From positions 496,001 to 560,000 of the forward strand of contig OZ246008.1 in NCBI GenBank assembly GCA_965230525.1: DNA of 64,000 nucleotides, in the 5' to 3' direction. This document shows positions 24,054 to 32,116 of this stretch, piece after piece (positions within the stretch are counted from its first letter, which is position 1; every line of letters begins with the position of its first letter). The notes under the pieces are model-generated. The model saw only the letters and a program-made list of their open reading frames with translations. It was not told where the DNA came from and ran no database searches. A program made the translations under genes and the position numbers. The stretch comes from GCA-002733465 sp965230525. GTDB taxonomy: Bacteria > Pseudomonadota > Gammaproteobacteria > Enterobacterales > Kangiellaceae.

Positions 24054-25208
24054 TCACAAACAACTCATACGTTTCCCTGCTTCTTGCAATGTCTGATCGT
24101 GTTTCGCAAAACAAAGTCTAATCACTTTATCTTTTGTTGGTGTTTCATAGAACGGACTTAGTGGTACTGCTACCACACCGATCTTTTTTGCCATCCAATA
24201 ACAAAATTCATAATCATTTAGATCAGATATTTCACTGTAATCGGCGAGCAAAAAATAGGTGCCAGAAGAAGGCAGCACTTTAAATTTTGAATTTGATAGT
24301 GCTTTAACAAGTACATCTCGTTTTTCTTGGTAAAAGTTCGACAAAGCGTCAATATGCTGAGGCGACTCAGCTAACATTTTCGCAATGCCTGCCTGAAAAG
24401 GGGTGGAGCTACTAAAAGTTACGAACTGATGAATTTTTCTGAACTCATCGGTGAGCGCTTTGGGCGCAATACAATAACCCATCTTCCACCCTGTACAATG
24501 GTAGGTTTTACCAAAACTTGAAATGACAAATGCTCTCTCAAATAATGGCGGATAGAGTAAAGCGCTTAGATGCTTTAACCCATCAAAGGTCATGTACTCA
24601 TATACTTCGTCACTGATTAAATAAAGCTGATGCTCAATTACAAGTTGTTGTAACTGCCGCATGTCATGATCACTTAATAAAGTACCGGTTGGATTGTGGG
24701 GTGAATTAATAACAATTAGTTTTGTTTTTGAAGTTATTTTTGATTCGACCTGCTGCCAATCAATGGCATATTCTGGTGACTGCAGTGGAATATGCACACA
24801 ACGACCACCAATCAGCTCAATCACTGGCTTATAGGAATCAAACGCAGGGTCAAAAATAATGACTTCATCATCGGGGTTGATTAATGCCTGAAAAGCAACA
24901 AAAAGTGCTTCAGTCGCGCCTGACGTGATGGTCACCATTTCGTTAGCTTTAATATCAACTTTGTACTGGCTCTTTGTCAATTTAGCTATTTCAGCAAGCA
25001 GTTCGGGTAGCCCTTGGGAAGGCGCATATTGATTTTTATTGGCCAAAATGGCTTGGTGAACACTTTCTTTTAAGAACGCCGGCGTTTCAAATTCCGGAAA
25101 ACCTTGGGATAAGTTAAGCGCAGAAAGCTTATTGGCGAGACCAGACATTTCAGAAAATATGCTAGTACCGACATTCGGTAATTTTGAATCGATCGAGTTA
25201 TTAGTCAT
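24054..25208 (-). CDS. Class I/II PLP aminotransferase, methionine aminotransferase (YbdL)-like
   Basis: The 384-residue enzyme transfers amino groups with pyridoxal phosphate. LSQGFPEFETP near residue 40, NSPHNPTGT, SDEVYEYMTFDG and the PLP-lysine segment SSFGKTYHCTGWKMGY are those of the branch with E. coli YbdL and kynurenine aminotransferases, which prefer methionine and aromatic amino acids. The frame can be extended six codons to a TTG, but ATG 25206-25208 was chosen; neither has a strong ribosome-binding site. No operon partner is evident. Confidence 0.85.
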   Translation of the reverse strand: MTNNSIDSKLPNVGTSIFSEMSGLANKLSALNLSQGFPEFETPAFLKESVHQAILANKNQYAPSQGLPELLAEIAKLTKSQYKVDIKANEMVTITSGATEALFVAFQALINPDDEVIIFDPAFDSYKPVIELIGGRCVHIPLQSPEYAIDWQQVESKITSKTKLIVINSPHNPTGTLLSDHDMRQLQQLVIEHQLYLISDEVYEYMTFDGLKHLSALLYPPLFERAFVISSFGKTYHCTGWKMGYCIAPKALTDEFRKIHQFVTFSSSTPFQAGIAKMLAESPQHIDALSNFYQEKRDVLVKALSNSKFKVLPSSGTYFLLADYSEISDLNDYEFCYWMAKKIGVVAVPLSPFYETPTKDKVIRLCFAKHDQTLQEAGKRMSCL

Positions 25209-25388
25209 GAGATTAGGGAATACCAATAGATTATAATCGTTACAATTAGACTTTAGTCTACAGTGAGTAGCTATGTTATTCTAGTCACTGTTTTTAGTGA
25301 TGGTTTAATCTAAGAATGCGTTGGGGCTTTAATGATGTTGCGGTTTCTGGCAACGAATTTACAAACGACTAAAAGAGGAACAAATATT

Positions 25389-25592
25389 ATGGCAGGACAA
25401 GGTTCGGGTGGAAACGTTATTGCGGCATTGGCTAGCTTTTTCATTCCAGGTTTAGGGCAGCTGTTGCAAGGAAGATTACTTCTAGCGATAGTCCAATTTG
25501 TGCTCGCAGGTATTTTATGGGTGCTATGGTTGGGTTGGATCATTCATTTATGGTCGATACTGGATGCGGCATTATTTAAGCCTAAGCATTGA
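25389..25592 (+). CDS. Small two-helix membrane protein
   Basis: The 67-residue protein has a glycine-rich start, a FFIPGLGQLLQGRLLLAI segment and a second hydrophobic helix rich in Trp (LAGILWVLWLGWIIHLW). The motif PGLGQLLQGR resembles the amphipathic start of TM2-type membrane domains. ATG 25389 is preferred over an ATG 19 codons upstream because AGAGGA lies just before it. Function is unknown. Confidence 0.65.
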   Translation: MAGQGSGGNVIAALASFFIPGLGQLLQGRLLLAIVQFVLAGILWVLWLGWIIHLWSILDAALFKPKH

Positions 25593-25786
25593 GCCAAGCT
25601 GATTTAAGTAGTCCGATTAAATCAGTGAACCGCATTTTAGAATGCTTGCACCTAATCGCTGTTTAGCCAACAGCTGACTGGCGCCATTCCTGAAATTATT
25701 TTTTTGGCTACTCTCCTGACACTAAGCTGTCAGGAGCTACCAATTAAACTAATCCGTTCTTATCTCATTCTCACAACGGATTATTT

Positions 25787-26482
25787 ATGATTAAACTCTT
25801 TGGCTTTGGTAATAATTTTGGTGTGGTTGATCCTAGCCCATTTGTATTAAAAGTGGATTGTTACTATCGAATGGCAGGTGTTCAGTACACAACCATTGTC
25901 AGCGACAATAACTTACGCCGCGCGCCTAAAGGCAAACTTCCCTTTATTGAAATTGAGGATAGCCTGATCCCCGATTCACAATGGATTATTGAAGCAGCGC
26001 AATCCCAGGGTAACGATCTTGATACGCAATTATCCGAGGAACAAAAAGCCACGGCCTACTTAGTGACTAAGTCGCTGGATGAGAATCTCTATTTTATTTT
26101 GGTTTATTCTCGTTGGGCCAGAGAAGATACCTGGCCCAAACTAAAGCAAGGCTTTTTTGCAAATTTGCCACTGCCCTTAAAATGGCTTGTTCCTTATATT
26201 ATTCGAAAACAAGTATTAAAAATGCTGAAAGGACAAGGCACAGCAAAACACAGCGATCAAGAACTGCAACATGCGATGCGACGCACACTCGAGTCACTGA
26301 GCGCGTTGCTGGGCGATAAGGATTTTTTCTTTGGCGATCAACCAACTACTTTGGATGCGGCGGCTTATGGCCAACTCGCAGAATTTATCAGTGTTGAAAT
26401 TGATAATCCATTTAACCAAATAGCGAAAAGCTTTCCTTCTTTAGTTGCTTTTTGTCAACGGATTGAAGAGCGCTATTACTGA
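25787..26482 (+). CDS. Glutathione S-transferase-like protein (FAX/metaxin type)
   Basis: The 231-residue protein has an N-terminal thioredoxin-like half (FGVVDPSPFVLKVDCYYRMA, then RRAPKGKLPFIEIEDSLIPDS, where KLPFIE contains the cis-proline of GST folds) and an all-helical C-terminal half with FFFGDQPTTLDAAAYGQLAEF, the N-capping box and hydrophobic staple of GSTs. This matches the failed-axon-connections/metaxin-like GST branch common in marine bacteria. The substrate is unknown and a catalytic Ser/Cys is not obvious. Confidence 0.82.
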   Translation: MIKLFGFGNNFGVVDPSPFVLKVDCYYRMAGVQYTTIVSDNNLRRAPKGKLPFIEIEDSLIPDSQWIIEAAQSQGNDLDTQLSEEQKATAYLVTKSLDENLYFILVYSRWAREDTWPKLKQGFFANLPLPLKWLVPYIIRKQVLKMLKGQGTAKHSDQELQHAMRRTLESLSALLGDKDFFFGDQPTTLDAAAYGQLAEFISVEIDNPFNQIAKSFPSLVAFCQRIEERYY

Positions 26483-26530
26483 TGTTGGTTTAAGGTGGCA
26501 ATACTCGCAGGATTCATCAACTGTGTTTGC

Positions 26531-26575
26531 TTGGTTCTGCAAGATTTGGTTCTGCAAAGTTTGGTTCTGCAAGAT
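26531..26575 (+). repeat. Three tandem 15-bp repeats
   Basis: The unit TTGGTTCTGCAAGAT occurs three times without gaps; the middle copy has AAGT for AGAT at its end. It lies between the GST-like gene and the convergent SMI1-like gene, in non-coding sequence (26483-26726). Confidence 0.85.
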
Positions 26576-26726
26576 TTAGATTAGATTAGCAAACACCAAC
26601 GGTTGGCGAGTCAAACAATAACACTTTAGTAGATTATCGATTGTAGAAGCTGGATCTTTGAAGACGTTTTATTTAATACTGATTCTTGAAGATTGATTGT
26701 CAGGATCTATCAGGTGGAACAAGCAC

Positions 26727-27128
26727 TTAACTTCGTAACCAAACATGTTCCGCCCAATCCCATACATCTTCCCATGTTTCCTCGCAAATTTGGCCATCTT
26801 GCCACAACACTACCTCACCTTCTTGAGTGACACAGTAATAGCTGTTTGCCGCTTGACAGAGAACGAGCAGATCTCTTGGTAAACCCATGGCCCAAGCATT
26901 AGCTGTCACTTCGGGTAGGTGTGTGTGAGCACCTGGGTCGGCAACCGTCACAGGTTCAATGCTGCCATAAATCACATCACTCACTTGCAACAAAAACGAA
27001 CGCATTTCACGCGGAATTGGTAATAAGATTTCTTCTTCAACCAGTACTAAGTCATCTTCTTCTGGCAACGCCATATAGCTTGCAGTAGCAACAGAAACTT
27101 CACGTAATTGATCAACAACATCTTCCAT
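26727..27128 (-). CDS. SMI1/KNR4 (SUKH)-like protein
   Basis: The 133-residue acidic protein has the SUKH pattern: LPIPREMRSFLLQVSDVIYG near the middle, then LPRDLLVLCQAANSYYCVTQ and EVVLWQDGQICEETWEDVWDWAEHVW. SUKH proteins include immunity proteins and house-keeping members. This one lies 12 bp after engB on the same strand with no toxin nearby, so an ordinary cellular role is more likely. No signal peptide or membrane segment is present. Confidence 0.75.
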   Translation of the reverse strand: MEDVVDQLREVSVATASYMALPEEDDLVLVEEEILLPIPREMRSFLLQVSDVIYGSIEPVTVADPGAHTHLPEVTANAWAMGLPRDLLVLCQAANSYYCVTQEGEVVLWQDGQICEETWEDVWDWAEHVWLRS

Positions 27129-27140
27129 TTCGTTGGGACC

Positions 27141-27794
27141 TTAGGCGCTTTTTACTTTAGAAGCTACGGACTGTGAATCACAGGATTCAAAAGGGTACCA
27201 GGATGCAATTTTTGCGATCAATTCATCTAGTCCAATTTTATGTGTCGCAGAGAAAAGTTGACTGGTTATTTCAGTAGAGATGCGATCTAAGCGTTTGTTG
27301 GCATTCAGCAGCGCGGTTTTGCGCGCGCCACTTTTAAGCTTGTCCGCTTTACTCAACACCACATGAACTGGAATATTTCCACTCACGGCCCACTGCACCA
27401 TTTGCTTATCCGTTTCCTTGAGCGGATGACGAATATCCATAAAAACCACCAAAGCTTTTAAACATTGACGTTCTTGTAGGTATCGACTCAATGTCTGCTG
27501 CCACTGCGCCTTTTGATCTTTGGAAACTTTGGCAAAGCCATAACCCGGCAAATCGGTCAATCGATGTGATTCATCAATCATAAATAGATTTATCAATTGA
27601 GTTCTGCCAGGTGTTTTACTGGTTTTGGCTAGATTCTTTTGATCGGTAATAGCATTGAGTGCAGTTGACTTTCCAGCATTTGAGCGACCAGCCAAAGCGA
27701 CTTCGATGCCTTCATCCGGCGGTAATTGGTCGAGCTTAGCTGCGCCCATTAGGTAGCGTGAATTTCGAAATGGATTGTCGGCTTTTTTAGTCAT
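27141..27794 (-). CDS. engB: Ribosome biogenesis GTPase EngB/YsxC
   Basis: This essential GTPase assists 50S subunit assembly. The 217-residue length is normal. G1 is GRSNAGKS (36-43), with TPGRTQLINLF as G2, DLPGYGFAK as G3, SKADKLKSG as G4 and a terminal SA(T) as G5. It is divergent from the cytochrome c4 gene and read toward the SMI1-like gene. The engB-cytochrome c4-dsbA order is conserved in many Gammaproteobacteria such as pseudomonads. Confidence 0.95.
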   Translation of the reverse strand: MTKKADNPFRNSRYLMGAAKLDQLPPDEGIEVALAGRSNAGKSTALNAITDQKNLAKTSKTPGRTQLINLFMIDESHRLTDLPGYGFAKVSKDQKAQWQQTLSRYLQERQCLKALVVFMDIRHPLKETDKQMVQWAVSGNIPVHVVLSKADKLKSGARKTALLNANKRLDRISTEITSQLFSATHKIGLDELIAKIASWYPFESCDSQSVASKVKSA

Positions 27795-27996
27795 ATTATC
27801 GGAATAGTCAATACGCCATTGTCTATCGCTAATCTACTAGGAAAACCTTGGCAATTAGGTATATAATTCACGCAATCTTGTAAACGGTCGTTAAGTATAA
27901 AGAGATTGAATGTTTCAAGGCAAGTTTAAATGTGCCGTTGGTTGTTAATTCAGCGTTTAACCCGTCTAACTTAAATTTATTGAAAAAGGTAAAATA

Positions 27997-28593
27997 ATGA
28001 GAAAAATCATAGGCTTGGCATTAGCCGTGTTGTTTTCGAGCCAGATTCAAGCTGGCGATGCTGCAAAAGGTCAAGAAAAGTCAGCCACCTGTGCGGCTTG
28101 TCATGGTGTGGATGGTAACAGTGCATTAGGCATGAACCCTAAGCTTGCAGGTCAATCGGAAAAATATCTTATCAAGCAATTAAAAGACTTTAAAAGCAAA
28201 GCACGAGATAATGCCGTCATGTACCCAATGGCTAGTATGCTAAGTGAAGAAGATATGGCTGACATTGCCGCGTATTATTCTTCTCAAAAAGTTCAACACA
28301 CTGGCGTTAAAAAAGAATATGTAGAATTAGCTCAAAAAATATACCGTGGTGGTGATGCTGACCGTGATATTCCCGCTTGTATCGCCTGTCACGGCGCACA
28401 AGGCTACGGCATGGCCGCAGCTGGTTTTCCTGCCGTTGGTGGCCAACATCCTGAGTACACTGTTACCACCCTTAAAGCTTTTCGGGATGGCAAGCGCGCA
28501 AATGACGAAAACGGTGTAATGCGAGATATTGTTGCTAAAATGAGTGATGAGCAAATTACTGCCTTAGCTAACTATTTAGCTGGTTTACACTAA
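27997..28593 (+). CDS. Diheme cytochrome c4
   Basis: The exported protein has 198 residues with a signal peptide (1-19, ending IQA-GD) and two c-type heme motifs, CAACH at 32-36 and CIACH at 128-132. The two halves are similar, each with a distal methionine candidate (MYPMAS near 75-80; VMRDIVAKM near 174-180). Cytochrome c4 carries electrons to terminal oxidases in the periplasm. A TATAAT hexamer lies at 27862-27867, about 130 bp upstream, without a clear -35. A strong terminator follows at 28657. Confidence 0.92.
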   Translation: MRKIIGLALAVLFSSQIQAGDAAKGQEKSATCAACHGVDGNSALGMNPKLAGQSEKYLIKQLKDFKSKARDNAVMYPMASMLSEEDMADIAAYYSSQKVQHTGVKKEYVELAQKIYRGGDADRDIPACIACHGAQGYGMAAAGFPAVGGQHPEYTVTTLKAFRDGKRANDENGVMRDIVAKMSDEQITALANYLAGLH

Positions 28594-28656
28594 ACCATTG
28601 CAGGCTTTTTACCAGCCAAAATAATAGTGATTCGCCACTCGAGGCGCTCACCCTAT

Positions 28657-28684
28657 AAAAAAGCGACCAATGAGTCGCTTTTTT
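28657..28684 (+). terminator. Rho-independent terminator after cytochrome c4
   Basis: AAAAAAGCGAC and GTCGCTTTTTT form an 11-bp perfect stem around CAATGA, followed in the + direction by the T run. It would work in both directions because of the A run on the left. Confidence 0.9.
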
Positions 28685-28781
28685 ATTGCTTGAAATTTAA
28701 CCAAAAACACCCCAAAAAGATTACTATAAGCTGAATTTTAGTGATCAGTTTATTCAACTATTTAATTAGGACTTTTATACA

Positions 28782-29507
28782 ATGCTGCTATCCCCTTCGC
28801 TCGCCGTTACTTATTTCAAAAAGCCATCCGAAAAGACCAACGGAGTTTTTCTTCGTTTGATGGTGCTAGGCCTATTTTTTAGTGCTCTGCTGATCGGCGG
28901 ATTAAGCCAGACCGTGTTAGCACAAGAAAGCGAGGAAGAATTTGTTTTAAATACTGACTACACAAAGCTAGTAAAGACTCACTTGCAAGAGCAAACAGAT
29001 TTAAACCAACTAGAATCCATCACTCAAATTGAGATTTTCTATTGGTACGGCTGTCAATCTTGCTATCAAGTTGAAATGGCGCTACAAGAATATTTAGCGC
29101 AACACCCTGAAGTTACGGTACGACGGACTCCCTTAATCGCACGTTCGAGCTGGCGTCATCAAGCAAACTTACAGTCAATAATGGCGCAATTGTCTGAACA
29201 ACCCAATTTACCGAGCTTAGCTAGCCTGTATCAAGCGTGTTTAGCGGACTGCAGCGTATTCGATTCTTTTGAAAATAATAAAGCTTGGTTACATGAATCC
29301 ATGCAACTCGAGGAATTTCCGGTACTTGATATGAGCCGATTATGGGCAACTGAAAAAAACTATCAAAAACGAGCAGAATTATTTTCAATTGCCCAAGTTC
29401 CGACTATTATTATTAATGAATCTTATAAAATCGAAGCGAATCAAGCGAAAACCTCCAAAAGAATGGTCGAAATAGCTGATTATTTGCTAACTTCAGCATC
29501 GCCATGA
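28782..29507 (+). CDS. DsbA-like periplasmic thiol:disulfide oxidoreductase with CQSC active site
   Basis: The 241-residue protein has a membrane-spanning signal sequence (about 24-48, ending VLAQ) and a thioredoxin fold. The active site is IEIFYWYGCQSCYQVE, with C91-Q-S-C94 instead of CPHC of DsbA; the cis-proline loop is AQVPTIII near residue 208. Two additional cysteines (ACLADC) lie in the helical insertion. It stands where dsbA is found downstream of cytochrome c4 in pseudomonads. The altered dipeptide should change redox potential, so it may be a reductase, isomerase or maturation factor rather than a general oxidase. Confidence 0.85.
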   Translation: MLLSPSLAVTYFKKPSEKTNGVFLRLMVLGLFFSALLIGGLSQTVLAQESEEEFVLNTDYTKLVKTHLQEQTDLNQLESITQIEIFYWYGCQSCYQVEMALQEYLAQHPEVTVRRTPLIARSSWRHQANLQSIMAQLSEQPNLPSLASLYQACLADCSVFDSFENNKAWLHESMQLEEFPVLDMSRLWATEKNYQKRAELFSIAQVPTIIINESYKIEANQAKTSKRMVEIADYLLTSASP

Positions 29508-29578
29508 TTCGCAAATGATAACTGCGTTATAACGAGAAAAAGTGACTCAGCAATTAGTCACTTGAGAGAGGTTTTGCT

Positions 29579-30421
29579 ATCAGTGCATTTAGACAAAATC
29601 AGCGCTTAAAACTATTAAGCTACAACTTACAGGTAGGCATCGATAGCCATGGGTACCGCGACTACGTAACCCAAAGCTGGCGACACTTTCTTCCTGACTC
29701 AAAACGCGCGCAAAACTTACGCCGGGCGGCAGACTGGATTTCTAGCTATGATATTGTCGCTCTTCAAGAAGTCGATGGTGGCAGCTTACGTTCTCAATTT
29801 ATTAATCAGGTTGCATTTTTGGCAAACGAAGGCGGTTTTCCCCATTTTCATCAGCAACAAAATCGACGGGTAGCCGGATTAGCTGCTCATTCAAATGGTC
29901 TTCTCTCAAAGTTTGCATCCACCCATGCAATCCATCACAAGCTACCCGGAAGAATTCCAGGCCGAGGTGCACTGGAGGTAACCTTTGGGTCCGGCGACAA
30001 ACAAGTGCTGGTGTTATCGGTGCATCTCTCGCTTAGCCACAACGCTCGTAAACTACAGCTGCAATATATCGCTGAGCTGGTGAAAGATATTCCTTACTTT
30101 ATTATTATGGGCGATATGAACTGCCCGAGTGACAAAGTCTCCGACGAATTCTCTAAGTTAGGCATAAAGGTAAAACAAGGCCGCAAGCAGCACCCTACTT
30201 TTCCAAGATGGAACCCTAAACACTGCTTTGATCAGATCTGGGTTAGTGACAACCTCAAAATAATCAAAAGTGAAGTTCTTGATCTTGGGGTATCTGACCA
30301 CCTACCGGTGGCGATGGAAATTGAGCTGCCGGACGACTTACCCAAAGTGCTCTTAGCTCAGTCCAACAACGAACAGACAGCGCACAAGAATAGCGCCATT
30401 CCCAAAAGCTTTCTTAATTGA
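29579..30421 (+). CDS. Endonuclease/exonuclease/phosphatase family protein with an apparent AUC start
   Basis: The 280-codon frame encodes the EEP fold: LKLLSYNLQVG (metal-site Asn), YDIVALQEVDGG (catalytic Glu), HSNGLLSK, GDMNCP (Asp/Asn), and SDHLPV (terminal Asp-His). No ATG, GTG or TTG precedes the first TTG at 29819, which would remove the essential Asn and Glu. An in-frame TAG at 29555 limits the upstream extension. GAGAGAGG followed seven bases later by ATC at 29579 is the only start that fits the family N-terminus (xSAFRQNQRLKLLSYN). The gene follows dsbA-like and precedes a GGDEF gene by two bases. It probably hydrolyses phosphodiesters; substrate unknown. Confidence 0.85.
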   Translation: MSAFRQNQRLKLLSYNLQVGIDSHGYRDYVTQSWRHFLPDSKRAQNLRRAADWISSYDIVALQEVDGGSLRSQFINQVAFLANEGGFPHFHQQQNRRVAGLAAHSNGLLSKFASTHAIHHKLPGRIPGRGALEVTFGSGDKQVLVLSVHLSLSHNARKLQLQYIAELVKDIPYFIIMGDMNCPSDKVSDEFSKLGIKVKQGRKQHPTFPRWNPKHCFDQIWVSDNLKIIKSEVLDLGVSDHLPVAMEIELPDDLPKVLLAQSNNEQTAHKNSAIPKSFLN

Positions 30422-30423
30422 TC

Positions 30424-32070
30424 ATGAGTGACTCAAGCGATCTTTCTGAATATGATATCGAGCAACTGCTCGCTACCTGCGCAGAATTAAAACGATGCTT
30501 GAGCCGATTAACTTATGTCGGGCTTGGCCACTCAGATGATCTGGACAAATCCTTAAAGCAACTACGCAAGAACATTAAAGATGAACAACCGATTGATGAA
30601 ATAAAGGCGAATGTCGATCAGATCAGCAATATTTTACGAACGATGGATGATGAAGAAGATCAATCCATTGAAGTTGCTAATAATAAAATCGACCTACTTA
30701 ATATACTGCTCAAAAAGCCATTACCTAAAGATTTAAAAAAGAACCTTAAATCGGTAAAAAAATCGACTCAAGCTGATGACGCTGCGGCAATCATGAACTC
30801 TATTGCGGAAGTTATCGATAGTTATATTTCGGAAGTTGAGTCAACCACCCAGCAATCAGCCGGAAATGACAAAAAGCCTGGATTCTTCTCTGGATTATTT
30901 TCTAAAAAGTCACCTTCCGATGACGCAAGTAGCGAACAACAAACAGGTTCGGCTCAATCGACGGCTTCGGATAATAGCCAGAGTAAATCAAGCGCTCCAC
31001 GCGTCGGGATGGAATTTGAATTACCACAAAAACTAAAGGACTCGTTGCAATTACTGATTGATCAATTATCAAGCATGGATGGTTACTCTACCGTGGCTAC
31101 AGCGCTAACAGATGAAATCAATAAAATTGACAAGCTCGATCAACTTTCATCCATTCTGGAAATGATCACTAATGCGTTTATTGAGGTTTCTGACCAAGAG
31201 CACGTTCAGTTTGAGAAATTTTTAAAAACTTTAAATAGCCGCATCGTTCGAGTAAATGATTTTATCAATCAAACACTTCAGTTTAGTAAAGATTCCAGCA
31301 GCGATAGTAAGCAACTCAGTTTAGATTTAAATACTAATATCTCTGGCATGAGAGACAGTTTATCGGGCTCACAAACAATCGATGATGCTAAATCAAGTCT
31401 GCTTAGTCATATGGATAATATTGTCAATCAAATTAACCAGTACTGTATTAAACAAGAAGCGAGCAGCGAAGCATTGGTTTCTCAGATGGACAAACTTACT
31501 GAACAACTGAGAGCCACCGAAGACGAAGCAACACGCCTTAAGGACGATTTGGCCGAACAACGGGTTAGAGCACAAACCGATCCGTTAACTGGTTTACCTA
31601 ACCGCTATTCATATAACGAACGGCTTACTCAAGAATACAATCGCTGGCGACGCTATCGTCATGCATTGACTTTAGTTGTTGGTGATATTGATTTATTTAA
31701 ACAAGTTAATGACAAACATGGGCATGCATTTGGGGATATTGTGCTCACTAAAATTGCTCATTATTTGGGATCAGGGGTTCGAGAATCAGATTTTGTTGCT
31801 CGATACGGTGGTGAAGAATTTGTGATCTTATTGCCAGAAACGGCCATTGTTGATGCAACTCGCGCAATCAATAAATTACGCTCGGCAATTTCTAAATTAG
31901 AATTTCTCGATCAAGGCGAAGCAGTGCCTGTAACCATGTCTTTTGGAATTTCGGAATTTGAAAATGACGACACCACAAAAGCGGTTTTTGAACGAGCTGA
32001 TAAAGCACTTTATCGAGCCAAAGAAAAAGGTCGAAACCTAGTTTGCTGCCAACGCGCAAAAAGCTCATAA
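30424..32070 (+). CDS. GGDEF diguanylate cyclase, DgcH-like position
   Basis: The 548-residue cytosolic protein makes cyclic di-GMP. The N-terminal ~370 residues are helical and Gln/Ser-rich, including a low-complexity linker (about 150-195) and a coiled coil just before the enzyme domain (about 340-380). The GGDEF domain (about 380-545) starts DPLTGLPNRYSYNERL, has the active GGEEF at 462-466 and an inhibitory RESD site five residues upstream. ATG 30424 is preferred to TTG 30418; it lies two bases past the EEP stop. The order EEP-GGDEF after dsbA matches pseudomonads. Confidence 0.93.
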   Translation: MSDSSDLSEYDIEQLLATCAELKRCLSRLTYVGLGHSDDLDKSLKQLRKNIKDEQPIDEIKANVDQISNILRTMDDEEDQSIEVANNKIDLLNILLKKPLPKDLKKNLKSVKKSTQADDAAAIMNSIAEVIDSYISEVESTTQQSAGNDKKPGFFSGLFSKKSPSDDASSEQQTGSAQSTASDNSQSKSSAPRVGMEFELPQKLKDSLQLLIDQLSSMDGYSTVATALTDEINKIDKLDQLSSILEMITNAFIEVSDQEHVQFEKFLKTLNSRIVRVNDFINQTLQFSKDSSSDSKQLSLDLNTNISGMRDSLSGSQTIDDAKSSLLSHMDNIVNQINQYCIKQEASSEALVSQMDKLTEQLRATEDEATRLKDDLAEQRVRAQTDPLTGLPNRYSYNERLTQEYNRWRRYRHALTLVVGDIDLFKQVNDKHGHAFGDIVLTKIAHYLGSGVRESDFVARYGGEEFVILLPETAIVDATRAINKLRSAISKLEFLDQGEAVPVTMSFGISEFENDDTTKAVFERADKALYRAKEKGRNLVCCQRAKSS

Positions 32071-32116
32071 TAGGCAATCATTTTAGCCTTTAGGTGCTCG
32101 CCCGCCCTCTCAATAG

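Noticed and set aside
25310..25543. 77-residue minus-strand frame opposite the two-helix membrane protein
   Set aside because: Antisense shadow with no family features; the plus-strand gene has a ribosome-binding site and membrane segments.
29819..30421. 200-residue EEP protein starting at TTG 29819
   Set aside because: This start removes the metal-site Asn and catalytic Glu encoded just upstream in the same frame.
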